Assembly: GCA_964496005.1 (NCBI GenBank)
Contig: CAZBWW010000001.1
Span: forward strand, 9,815 to 73,814
Direction of reading: 5' to 3'
Source: CAZBWW01 sp964496005
GTDB taxonomy: Bacteria > Patescibacteriota > WWE3 > UBA101185 > UBA10185
DNA length: 64,000 bases
The position numbers and the translations under genes are program-made. The notes below the pieces were generated by a model that was given only the letters and a program-made list of their open reading frames with translations, did no database searches and was not told the origin of the DNA. Below are positions 27,500 through 36,023 of this stretch, piece after piece (the first letter of the stretch is position 1; each line of letters begins with the position of its first letter).

Positions 27500-27640
27500 C
27501 TAGCTCCACCAGCTCCTCCCCCCGTGTCGCGCCCTTCTTGTGTGGGTCTTGTGCAAACTCATACTACCTTCAACATCACTATAAGTCAACCCCACGACGC
27601 ACGGAACCACAGCAAAACCACCCGGTTCACCAAAAAATTA

Positions 27641-27649
27641 TGCTATCAT
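27641..27649 (+). promoter_or_regulatory. extended -10 promoter of the Clp-like gene, leaderless
   Basis: TGCTATCAT ends 6 nt before the ATG at 27656. This decides the start: the longer in-frame GTG start at 27524 would lie upstream of the promoter. Confidence 0.6.
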
Positions 27650-27655
27650 CAATTT

Positions 27656-30217
27656 ATGTTAAAAAACCTGCCGTTTGAACCATTCGACTTTGTCCGCTGG
27701 TATTTTGCCGACTTTCCTGTATATCTTTTTAAATTGGCAAAAAAAATTGTTGTATTAGTAAACAATGAGCTAGGTCTAACACTAAATTTTCGACTGCTTT
27801 TCACCCCGTTATTCGGAGACTACACATACATAGGGAGACTTATTGGTTTTATAGTGAGGGTGTGCCAGGTCGTATTTGGATTACTTTTCCTCTTGCTCAC
27901 CTTTATTTTTGCATACCTATCTCCGGTGATTTGGTTTTTATTACCACTCATTATCGCGGTATATCTGAAATTTTGGGTATTGCTATATTTTGCTGTGGTA
28001 TTTTTTTCATGGTTATTACTGCACAAAGAAAAACCAAAAAAACGGGTGGCACAGGTTTCCGGCGATGCTATAAACGAAGCATTCAGATTAACCGCAGCGC
28101 AGTATGTCCATGAGCTGACATCGGCCGGTAGAATTACACCTGAATTTCTCGCGCAAAGAGAAATCGCACGTGTACTAATGCGACTTGAGCTAACGTCCCC
28201 CGATTTCTTAACTAAGCTTGGTGAGCAAAGACCAAATTTTGCCGATCTTGAAAAACGTGCTTTTGAATATGCAAAAAAACAAAACACACGGTATGTTGAT
28301 CCGGAGCATGTGCTAGTTGCGGCGATATCATTAGTACCTAAAATTGAAAATCTCTTAGCTGAATTTTCGTCAACACTTGATATGGTGGAACAAACGGTTG
28401 TATGGGTGGTGGGTGAGCATGAACGGCTGGCAAAGGTGCTTTTTTGGCAGGAAGATTATGAATTGCCGCGAATGGGTGGTATTGGCAGGGGAATGACAGG
28501 GCAGGTTACACCTAAATTAAACGCTATTTCCCAAGATTTTACTAAAATGGCACAAAAAGGGTATGTAAGAAATGTTGTTGCGCATAAGAAAGAAATTCAA
28601 GATGTAACTACTTTATTAAGCGGAAACAAAAAAAATGTTTTGCTTATTGGTCCACCCGGGTGTGGTAAAACATCTGTTGTACTTGGTATTGCGCAAAACA
28701 TTGTTAAAGGCACCGATGAGCAGGCAATAAAATTTAAACGGATTGTTGCTTTGGATACAGGTTCTCTTCTTGCGGGTACAAAATCAGTCGGGGATATCTC
28801 GGAAAAAGTCCAGGAAGTTATGAGGGAAGCAAAATCGTCCGGTGACATTATTATCTTTTTTGATGAAATTCACAATTTTATTTCTGGCGCAAACGGCGGA
28901 GATGGCTCGGCAATTTTTGCACTTTTTGAAAACCATTTGGTTGGGTCGGACATGCAGTTCATTGGAGCCACAAACCTTGAAAACTACCGCAAATATATTG
29001 AACCAAGCGGTGCGTTTGCACGGCTATTCGAAATAGTAGAGATTCCGGAAGCATCACCCGAAGAAACTCTAGATGTTCTCAAAGGAAAAGCGCGTGATCT
29101 TGAAAAGGAATCTAATATTTTAATATCATATCCGGCGTTAGCAACAATCATTGACCTATCCAAAAAATTAATTCACGAGCGAGTTTTCCCCGATAAAGCA
29201 ATAGACGTCTTAATTCGCGCCAGCGCCTCAGTTACAAAAACTTCAAAATATTTAACAACCGCCGAAATTCGCGCTGTAATTTCAGAAATGACTCACGTAC
29301 CGGTGACTACTTTGTCGGAAGACGAATCAACTAAATTACTAAATTTAGGCGATGAGCTAAAAAAACGGGTTATCGGGCAGGATCACGCGTTAGGCCAGGT
29401 TGTAAAAGCACTGCAGCGCGCAAGAGCCGGTATTAGGAATGAAAATAAGCCAATTGCAAGTTTCTTGTTTGTGGGTACTACCGGTGTAGGAAAAACCGAA
29501 ACCGCAAAGGCACTTGCTTCCACCTATTTTAATGACGAAAAGGCGATGATCAGATTAGATATGAGTGAGTATCAGGAGCAAAATAGTATAAAAAGATTGA
29601 TCGGAGATCCTGGCGGCGAAAAGCAGGGTATTTTAACCGAAGCAGTAAGAAACAGACCATACTCATTAATTTTGCTTGATGAAATTGAAAAAGCCTATTC
29701 AAGTATTTTACTTACATTTTTGCAGGTTTTAGACGACGGTAGGTTAACTGATGCTGCTGGTGTCACTGTTAACTTTACGAACACAATTATCATTTCAACA
29801 AGCAACGTGGGAACGAGATCGCTGCAAGAAGTATCAGCCCGCGGCGGAACAGTAGAAGAAATGGAACAAGTAGCCACCCGCGAAGTGCGAAATCATTTTG
29901 CGCCTGAATTTTTAAACAGGTTTGACGGTGTAATAGTGTACAAACCGTTAACAGTAGATGTAGTGCGTAAAATTTGTGATCTAATGTTAAACAGAGTTAG
30001 AAAAATGAGCGAAGAAAAAGGAATTAAGGTAAGTTTTAAGCCGGAATTGCTTGATGAGTTGGTTAAGCGCGGATATAGCGATGAATGGGGAGCGCGTGAA
30101 CTAAGCAGGACAATAAGTGATTCGGTGGAATCTTATTTAGCACTCAAAATGTTGTCCAAGGAAATTATGCGTGGGCAGGAAATTGAACTTGGATTGGAAG
30201 TTTTTGGGTCTCATTAA
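27656..30217 (+). CDS. membrane-anchored double AAA+ Clp-type ATPase
   Basis: 853 aa. About residues 60-125 form two or three transmembrane helices, which soluble ClpA/B/C lack. A degenerate Clp N-like domain follows (EFLAQREIARVLM, YVDPEHVLVAAI). AAA-1 has Walker A GPPGCGKT (332-339) and Walker B FFDE with D403-E404; AAA-2 has GTTGVGKT (607-614) and LLDE with D675-E676, then a typical D2 small domain (GYSDEWGARELSRTI). The loop after SNVG in AAA-2, where ClpC and ClpX carry the (VIL)GF/L tripeptide for docking ClpP, has no such motif. It is thus likely a membrane-tethered unfoldase or disaggregase working without ClpP. Alternatively it pairs with an unknown protease. Confidence 0.88.
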   Translation: MLKNLPFEPFDFVRWYFADFPVYLFKLAKKIVVLVNNELGLTLNFRLLFTPLFGDYTYIGRLIGFIVRVCQVVFGLLFLLLTFIFAYLSPVIWFLLPLIIAVYLKFWVLLYFAVVFFSWLLLHKEKPKKRVAQVSGDAINEAFRLTAAQYVHELTSAGRITPEFLAQREIARVLMRLELTSPDFLTKLGEQRPNFADLEKRAFEYAKKQNTRYVDPEHVLVAAISLVPKIENLLAEFSSTLDMVEQTVVWVVGEHERLAKVLFWQEDYELPRMGGIGRGMTGQVTPKLNAISQDFTKMAQKGYVRNVVAHKKEIQDVTTLLSGNKKNVLLIGPPGCGKTSVVLGIAQNIVKGTDEQAIKFKRIVALDTGSLLAGTKSVGDISEKVQEVMREAKSSGDIIIFFDEIHNFISGANGGDGSAIFALFENHLVGSDMQFIGATNLENYRKYIEPSGAFARLFEIVEIPEASPEETLDVLKGKARDLEKESNILISYPALATIIDLSKKLIHERVFPDKAIDVLIRASASVTKTSKYLTTAEIRAVISEMTHVPVTTLSEDESTKLLNLGDELKKRVIGQDHALGQVVKALQRARAGIRNENKPIASFLFVGTTGVGKTETAKALASTYFNDEKAMIRLDMSEYQEQNSIKRLIGDPGGEKQGILTEAVRNRPYSLILLDEIEKAYSSILLTFLQVLDDGRLTDAAGVTVNFTNTIIISTSNVGTRSLQEVSARGGTVEEMEQVATREVRNHFAPEFLNRFDGVIVYKPLTVDVVRKICDLMLNRVRKMSEEKGIKVSFKPELLDELVKRGYSDEWGARELSRTISDSVESYLALKMLSKEIMRGQEIELGLEVFGSH

Positions 30218-30228
30218 CTTTTAAGACC

Positions 30229-30237
30229 TGTTATACT
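30229..30237 (+). promoter_or_regulatory. extended -10 promoter of prfB, near-leaderless
   Basis: TGTTATACT, ending 8 nt before the ATG at 30246, which leaves a leader of about 1-2 nt. No SD. Confidence 0.55.
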
Positions 30238-30245
30238 CCGTACAT

Positions 30246-31295
30246 ATGATAGACAAAAACGAATATTATGAGCGATTGGAGCAGTTAAAAAAAGACCTGT
30301 TCATAACTGAAAAAAAAGCAAAAATTTCTAAATTAGAAGCAAGGCTAAATGATGAAAAATTGTGGGATGACTGGGAAGAAGGCCAAAAGGTTTCTCGTGA
30401 CCACGCCGCGTTAAAAAAAGATGTAGAAGATTATGAAATGCTCGAACTGCTTTTGGAGGAAGGGCTCGAAAAAAACGACGAAGCCGCGCTGGCGAGATTT
30501 GAAGCCGATATTAAAGTTGTCGAAGTTAAAACATTTTTATCGGGAAAACATGATAAGGGTGGCGCACTATTAACTATTCATGCGGGACAAGGTGGCACAG
30601 AAGCAATGGATTGGACACAAATGCTTTTTCGCATGTACACAAGGTACGTTGAAGCTAAAAAATGGAAGCTTGAGTTAATAACCAAAATAGCCGGAGAAGA
30701 AGCCGGTTTGAAAACAGTGTCAGCAGAAGTTAGTGGTCCATATGCATATGGGTTATTGAAAAATGAATCAGGTGTGCACCGGTTGGTTAGACAGTCTCCG
30801 TTTAACGCTGATAACCTAAGACAGACCTCTTTCGCGTTGGTGGAAGTTATACCTGTATTAGCGGATGATATCGAAATAACTTTAAATCCTGATGATATTG
30901 ACTTTGAATCTTTTAGGTCAGGCGGCGCGGGAGGGCAAAATGTAAATAAAGTATCTACAGCTGTTAGGTTAAGACACAAACCGTCCGGTATTGTGGTTGA
31001 ATGCCAAGAAGCCCGTACTCAGGGAAAAAATCGTGAAAAGGCATTAACTGTGCTTAAATCAAGATTGTATATTTTGGAACAGCAAAAACTCAAATCCGAA
31101 AAAAATGAACTTAAAGGGGAATATAAAACTCCCGGGTGGGGAAATCAGATTAGAAACTATGTGCTACATCCATATAAGTTGGTAAAGGATTTACGGACAC
31201 AGATCGAACATCCAAATCCTGATGCGGTATTAGATGGCGATTTGGATTTATTTATTGATGCGGAAGTAAAGCTTACCATAGGAACCAAACCTTAG
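30246..31295 (+). CDS. prfB: Peptide chain release factor 2
   Basis: 349 aa. RF2 reads UAA and UGA. The RF2-specific SPF tripeptide is at residues 184-186 ([10 protein letters not shown]) and the catalytic GGQ at 229-231. The frame is continuous: there is no in-frame UGA and no programmed frameshift, unlike E. coli prfB, so the usual autoregulation is absent. Its presence agrees with the use of TGA as a normal stop by many genes in the window. Confidence 0.96.
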   Translation: MIDKNEYYERLEQLKKDLFITEKKAKISKLEARLNDEKLWDDWEEGQKVSRDHAALKKDVEDYEMLELLLEEGLEKNDEAALARFEADIKVVEVKTFLSGKHDKGGALLTIHAGQGGTEAMDWTQMLFRMYTRYVEAKKWKLELITKIAGEEAGLKTVSAEVSGPYAYGLLKNESGVHRLVRQSPFNADNLRQTSFALVEVIPVLADDIEITLNPDDIDFESFRSGGAGGQNVNKVSTAVRLRHKPSGIVVECQEARTQGKNREKALTVLKSRLYILEQQKLKSEKNELKGEYKTPGWGNQIRNYVLHPYKLVKDLRTQIEHPNPDAVLDGDLDLFIDAEVKLTIGTKP

Positions 31296-31366
31296 AAAGG
31301 TTAACAAAAATACGCTCCAAAAAACACAACCAAGATAAGGATCTAGACAAATAATGTACTCAATAA

Positions 31367-31372
31367 TATACT
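31367..31372 (+). promoter_or_regulatory. -10 box of the DUF3048 gene
   Basis: TATACT ends 12 nt before the ATG at 31385; the predicted leader is about 6 nt. No SD is visible. Confidence 0.4.
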
Positions 31373-31384
31373 GATATTAATAAT

Positions 31385-32659
31385 ATGAGTGATCAATTAA
31401 CAATTATACCAAACGGATTCGGTGACAAAAACGCTGGAAAAAAGGGTTCTCCTGAACCTACAACCAACGATAAAAAAGAGCCGACACTTCAACTGGAAAA
31501 AGGAACTGTTTTTGACCGGCTGAAAAAAGTACGATTACCCGGCGGGTACACTATAAACTTGTATGTAGTTTTTGGTATTTTGGCTGCTTTTTTCGTACTT
31601 GTTTTTGGCTATGCGTATTTTTTTGCGGACGATGGGATTCCAAATTTAAGACCACTCGCCGATATAAAAGTTGATGTCGGGAATAACCAGGAATTAGTGA
31701 TGAATCCATTAACCGGAGAAATGCATAGTGTGTTTGATGCGGAGTCTTGGCGCGGGGTTAGGCCTTTAGCCGTAATGATTAATAATTACGTTGATGCACG
31801 ACCTCACTCCGGTTTGGTAGACGCGGACCTTGTATACGAAATTGTTGCAGAAGGCGGGATTACAAGGTTTTTAGCATTTTTCCAGTCAAAGACACCTGAA
31901 AAAATAGGGCCTGTTAGAAGCACAAGGCATTATTACTTAACTTTAGTAAAAGAACTAGGTGATGCAATGATTATGCATATTGGGTATTCTCCTCAAGCAT
32001 TGCAGGCAATAGAAACGTGGCCGGTCAGAAGTTTGGCACGCGGAGGAGCTGAATTTTGGCGTGATGAAAACAGATTAAATGCCGGAGTAGCTACCGAACA
32101 CACAGCATATGTAGATGGTACTTATTTGAGGCGGCTTGGTGATGAGCTAGGCTGGCAGGGTACGAATGAAGATTTTGTACCGTGGAAATTTAAAGATGAC
32201 AACAAATTGGCAAAAAGTGCCGATTTGTGCAATGTAGGTGAGTGTAAACCAATAACTATCCACTTTTGGTCTGAAGGCGAATATTCCGCAATTTGGACAT
32301 TTAATCCGGAAACGAACACTTATCTAAGATTTACCGGATACGACGAAGCCGGTAATCCTATTCCGCATATTGATCAGGAAACAGGTAAACAAGTTGAAGT
32401 AAAAAATATGATAGTGCAGTTCGCATTGGAAGAACCTATTTTGGAGGACAATTCGAGCCGGCTAAACTATGAGCTTGAGGGGAGTGGAACAGCAATAGTG
32501 TTTCGAGACGGCGCGGCACTTCCTGTAACTTGGACTAAAGCCGGCAGAGACGACAGAACGATGTTTTATGATGAAAGTGGCGAGGAACTAGAATTTAATC
32601 GCGGAAAGTTTTGGATTAGTATAGTGCCGGATCGAAACAAAGATCAGGTGTCATATTAA
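31385..32659 (+). CDS. DUF3048 (YerB-like) membrane-anchored protein
   Basis: 424 aa. A cytosolic N-terminus of about 60 residues and one transmembrane helix (YVVFGILAAFFVLVFGYAYF) put the rest outside. The extracellular domain carries the DUF3048 signatures: RPLAVMINNYVDARPHSGL, ADLVYEIVAEGGITRFLA, KIGPVRSTRHYYL and the C-terminal segment from about residue 330. YerB of B. subtilis belongs here and is a lipoprotein of unknown function; this one is tethered by a helix, not lipid (no lipobox). Confidence 0.88.
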   Translation: MSDQLTIIPNGFGDKNAGKKGSPEPTTNDKKEPTLQLEKGTVFDRLKKVRLPGGYTINLYVVFGILAAFFVLVFGYAYFFADDGIPNLRPLADIKVDVGNNQELVMNPLTGEMHSVFDAESWRGVRPLAVMINNYVDARPHSGLVDADLVYEIVAEGGITRFLAFFQSKTPEKIGPVRSTRHYYLTLVKELGDAMIMHIGYSPQALQAIETWPVRSLARGGAEFWRDENRLNAGVATEHTAYVDGTYLRRLGDELGWQGTNEDFVPWKFKDDNKLAKSADLCNVGECKPITIHFWSEGEYSAIWTFNPETNTYLRFTGYDEAGNPIPHIDQETGKQVEVKNMIVQFALEEPILEDNSSRLNYELEGSGTAIVFRDGAALPVTWTKAGRDDRTMFYDESGEELEFNRGKFWISIVPDRNKDQVSY

Positions 32660-32743
32660 GCAAAGCAAAGAAAAAATTAAGTTGAGAAAAGTTAGTTTGT
32701 CTGTACTAAATTTTAAGTCACTCTGCCCCGCTGACTAGCAGTT

Positions 32744-33322
32744 ATGCTTAAAGATCTATTTGTATCCGAGGTCAGAGTTAGTATTTTAAAGTTAATGCTG
32801 CCCGAGCCGAAAAAACCGCTTCATGTGCGTGCGATAGTGCGCGAGGTCGGTACGGAAATTAATGCCGTGCGGCGCGAGTTGGAACGATTGGAAAAGCTTG
32901 GATTACTGCGAAAACGACCAAGCAGTAACAGAATTTACTATTCAGTAGATACCTCAAATGTTTATTATTCCGAGTTGTTGTCACTGGTTGCAACAGATAC
33001 GGGCTTAGGTTCGGGACTAATTCAGAATAGAAAAAGTTTAGGTGATATAAAGTTTGCGGTATTATCCCGAAAATTTTCGCGGGGTATTCCGTCCAGTTCA
33101 TTAGATGTTGATTTGTTTATAGTAGGTGCGGTAACATTTCATGTGCTTGATAGCCTTGTAAAAGAGTATGAACAAAAACTACACCGCGAAATTCATTATT
33201 CGGTTATGGGTGAGGAAGAGTTTATGTTTAGAAAAAGGAAAAACGATCAATTTGTATCTAAAATTCTTGCTCAAGGGAGAACAATGCTTATTGGTGATGA
33301 GCTCGAATTTACTGCTCTTTAG
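32744..33322 (+). CDS. winged-helix protein with nucleotidyltransferase-like domain
   Basis: 192 aa. Residues 1-75 form a winged helix of the ArsR/MarR kind (KPLHVRAIVREVGTEINAVR, LERLEKLGLLRKR). The remainder (from about 95) contains SSSLDVDLFIVG, which resembles the D-x-D motif of MNT-type nucleotidyltransferases, though the upstream Gly-Ser of that family is degenerate. Such wHTH-NTase fusions occur in CPR bacteria and archaea; whether they regulate transcription or modify a target is unknown. It lies just upstream of secD. Confidence 0.6.
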   Translation: MLKDLFVSEVRVSILKLMLPEPKKPLHVRAIVREVGTEINAVRRELERLEKLGLLRKRPSSNRIYYSVDTSNVYYSELLSLVATDTGLGSGLIQNRKSLGDIKFAVLSRKFSRGIPSSSLDVDLFIVGAVTFHVLDSLVKEYEQKLHREIHYSVMGEEEFMFRKRKNDQFVSKILAQGRTMLIGDELEFTAL

Positions 33323-33329
33323 TTCATCC

Positions 33330-33338
33330 TGTTATACT
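33330..33338 (+). promoter_or_regulatory. extended -10 promoter of secD, near-leaderless
   Basis: TGTTATACT ends 7 nt before the ATG at 33346; no SD. Confidence 0.6.
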
Positions 33339-33345
33339 TAGCGAT

Positions 33346-34818
33346 ATGTTTTGGAAAAATATATATTTTAAAGTCGGCATAATTTTGGGTGTGTTCATTT
33401 TGGCATTGTTAATTGTGTTGCCTAAAACGCCTATCGTTTACAAGAATGACTTTTTAGATATTGATACAACTGTCGGTGGGTATAGGCTAGCTTTATTGAA
33501 CAACCAATTTGTAGTAGATCTTGTCGAGTTTAAAAAAGGGTTGGATTTAAACGGGGGTGTAAAACTAGTATTGAAAGCAGATATGACCGATATTAGCAGC
33601 ACAGATCGGGAAGCGGCATTAGACTCTGCACGGGGAGTTCTTGAACGGAGAGTGAATTTTTTGGGCGTGTCCGAACCGTATATTGTACCTTCGCAGGTTG
33701 GTGATGAGTACAGAATTATTGTAGAAATTCCAGGTGTTGAGAATGTGTCGGCTGCAGTTAGCGCAATTGGGCAAACTGCTCAACTAAAATTTAAAACTTT
33801 ACCTGCTGATACGGTTTATGACGAAACGAAATTATCAGAATACTATACAACCCCTGAAATGTGGGTCGAGTCACAGGTTTCGGGTGCTGATCTTCGCGGT
33901 GTGGACGTTGTTTTTTCACAGGCAGGCTCAAGTGGTGCTGTACCGGCGGACACTCAGCCTAGTATTCAGTTGCGGTTTACAACCGAAGGTAGAAAAAAAT
34001 TTGAAGAGTTGGCTAAACTAAACGTGGGTAAACCCATCGGAATTTTCTTAGATGAGGAATCTGTACCTTTATCAATGCCGGTAGTTAGTGAGGATCTGGC
34101 CGAGGGATTACTGGACGATCCAATAATTAGCGGTACATTTGATATTGATACTGCAAATGCGTTAAGTGTGCAAATTCGAGCGGGTGCATTGCCTGTACCA
34201 ATAGAAATCCTTGAACAAACAACAATTGAAGCAACTTTAGGTGCTGAGTCGGTGCAGAAAAGTTTGCAAGCCGGAGTACTGGGGTTGATTTTAGTTTTGG
34301 TATTTATGGTACTTGTTTACGGTAAGCTGGGTATTGTTGCGGATTTTGCCTTGGTTTTGTACGCGCTGATCGTGCTGGCTATTTTTAAAGCTGTGCCTGT
34401 AGTTCTTACTTTACCCGGTATTGCGGGATTTTTATTATCGGTCGGTATGGCTGTCGATGCAAATATTTTAATTTTCGAACGGGTAAGGGAAGAAGTTTCT
34501 TGGGGACGGCCTCGTAGTTTGGCAATAAAGTTTGGCTTTGAGCGTGCGTGGACTTCAATTAGGGACTCTAACGTGTCCTCGTTAATAACTGCAGGTATTC
34601 TCTTTTGGTTTGGTACGAGCGCAGTACGCGGGTTTGCGTTGACATTGATAATTGGTATATTAGTATCGCTTTTTACCGCAATTTTTGTGACCAGAACATT
34701 AATAGAATTTTCTGGATTGGCAAACGACAGTGAGCCTAAGCGATTTCGAAAATTAAGGGGTCTTATTTATAAAATTGGGACAAAATTAAGATTGCCGAGG
34801 AAAAATTATACCGGTTAA
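33346..34818 (+). CDS. secD: Protein translocase subunit SecD
   Basis: 490 aa. N-terminal helix, a large periplasm-side domain with the D1 signature FKKGLDLNGGVKLVL, then a five-helix membrane domain with LPGIAGFLLSVGMAVDANILIFERVREE. With SecF it uses the proton-motive force to help pull exported proteins out of SecYEG. Shorter P1 domain than in E. coli. secF follows after 26 nt. Confidence 0.96.
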   Translation: MFWKNIYFKVGIILGVFILALLIVLPKTPIVYKNDFLDIDTTVGGYRLALLNNQFVVDLVEFKKGLDLNGGVKLVLKADMTDISSTDREAALDSARGVLERRVNFLGVSEPYIVPSQVGDEYRIIVEIPGVENVSAAVSAIGQTAQLKFKTLPADTVYDETKLSEYYTTPEMWVESQVSGADLRGVDVVFSQAGSSGAVPADTQPSIQLRFTTEGRKKFEELAKLNVGKPIGIFLDEESVPLSMPVVSEDLAEGLLDDPIISGTFDIDTANALSVQIRAGALPVPIEILEQTTIEATLGAESVQKSLQAGVLGLILVLVFMVLVYGKLGIVADFALVLYALIVLAIFKAVPVVLTLPGIAGFLLSVGMAVDANILIFERVREEVSWGRPRSLAIKFGFERAWTSIRDSNVSSLITAGILFWFGTSAVRGFALTLIIGILVSLFTAIFVTRTLIEFSGLANDSEPKRFRKLRGLIYKIGTKLRLPRKNYTG

Positions 34819-34844
34819 GTGAAGACTGTTAAATAAATATTAGT

Positions 34845-35801
34845 ATGACAAAAGATAAAGTAGAAAAAAATAAATCGAATAATGACGAAACTCATGTACC
34901 AAAAATAGCTGTGAGTAAACATACCCGTTTATTTTTAGGTATATCTATAGCGACCTCAGTTTTAAGCATTATTTTTCTAGCTGTGTTTGGGTTAAATTTA
35001 GCTATCGATTTCACCGGCGGCTCAGTTTTTAAATACGAGCTTGTAACTGAAAATGGTGATAGAGCTAAAATTTTACAGGATACGCAAAAGGCGTTCGAAA
35101 CCAACGCAATAAGAATTGATAGCATTAGATTTGAGGAAGATATACTTGTTGTGCGAACAGCTGCAGTACCCTCAATTAAGAATGATGAACTAAATCATGT
35201 GTTATTTAACGAGGTGCAAGCAATAAAGCAGGTCGCATTTGAAACAGTGGGTTCAGTGATCGGCTATGAAACTGTAAAAAAATCTTTTCTGGCTGTAGGT
35301 GCTGCGTTAATCGGAATTTTGCTGTATATCACACTTGCGTTTAAAAATATCCAAAACCCGTACTCAAGTGTGAAATTTGGGATAAGTGCTGTTGTAGCAA
35401 TGTTTCATGATGTGTTGCTGGTATTAGGGGTATTTGCTCTATTAGGATACTTTTTTGATATTGAAATTGGTTTTATGTTTGTAACCGCGCTGTTAACAGT
35501 AATAGGTTTTTCCGTGCATGACACCATAGTTGTGTTTGACAGAATTCGTGAGAATTTAAGAAAGTATCGCAAAAAGTTTAAGAGTTTCGGTGGAATTGTT
35601 GACGTTTCTATTTCAGAAACATTGCGGAGGTCAGTATTTACCTCACTTACTGTGTTAATGGTTTTGGGCTCACTGTTTTTGTTTGGCGGCGATAGTATAA
35701 AGTATTTTGTACTGGCGCTAATTATAGGTATTGCATCGGGTACCTACTCATCTATTTTTGTGGCATCACCGGTGTTAATTAAATGGGAGGGTAAGAAATA
35801 A
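34845..35801 (+). CDS. secF: Protein translocase subunit SecF
   Basis: 318 aa. Start of the mature fold at TM1 then FGLNLAIDFTGGSVFKYE; VGSVIGYETVKKS precedes the helical bundle with LTVIGFSVHDTIVVFDRIREN. N-terminal 35 residues are charged. Partner of SecD in one operon. Confidence 0.96.
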   Translation: MTKDKVEKNKSNNDETHVPKIAVSKHTRLFLGISIATSVLSIIFLAVFGLNLAIDFTGGSVFKYELVTENGDRAKILQDTQKAFETNAIRIDSIRFEEDILVVRTAAVPSIKNDELNHVLFNEVQAIKQVAFETVGSVIGYETVKKSFLAVGAALIGILLYITLAFKNIQNPYSSVKFGISAVVAMFHDVLLVLGVFALLGYFFDIEIGFMFVTALLTVIGFSVHDTIVVFDRIRENLRKYRKKFKSFGGIVDVSISETLRRSVFTSLTVLMVLGSLFLFGGDSIKYFVLALIIGIASGTYSSIFVASPVLIKWEGKK

Positions 35802-35807
35802 ATTGGA

Positions 35808-35920
35808 GAAAGAAAAAAGGCCAACCCTTTGAAAAATGAGTCGGCCTTAATAATGCATTTGAGTTGTGCGAGGGGGTCCCAACTCTTTTACGAGGACAGC
35901 AGAGCGGTTACACAACTCAC
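35808..35920 (-). ncRNA. candidate small RNA on the minus strand
   Basis: Reading the minus strand: a perfect -10 TATAAT (plus positions 35927-35932), a predicted start near 35920, a 9-bp closing helix TGAGTTGTG (35911-35919) with CACAACTCA (35860-35868), an inner GTCC/GGAC hairpin, and an intrinsic terminator AAGGCC (35843-35848)/GGCC(TT) (35817-35822) followed by TTTTTTCTTT. Promoter, fold and terminator line up for an RNA of about 110 nt. No family was recognised, and no clear -35 is present. On the plus strand, GAGTTG can alternatively pair with CAACTC (35880-35885) followed by TTTT. The rest of the 35802-36023 gap is AT-rich without a gene. Confidence 0.45.
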
Positions 35921-36023
35921 GTTGTCATTATACTACAATTAAAGTTCCTATGTTTTCACTAAACATCTCCTTAAAAAATATAAATTGTAAAGTAAAAGCA
36001 TTAACTGTAAGCTAGTACTTAAT

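Noticed and set aside
27430..27620. tmRNA, because of GCTCCACCA at 27503-27511
   Set aside because: No T-arm precedes it, no matching 5-prime acceptor strand or GGG..TCGAC block was found, and no tag reading frame is visible on either strand.
30246..31295. Programmed frameshift in prfB
   Set aside because: The frame is continuous from ATG to stop with no in-frame TGA near codon 26 and no SD-CTT-TGA signal.
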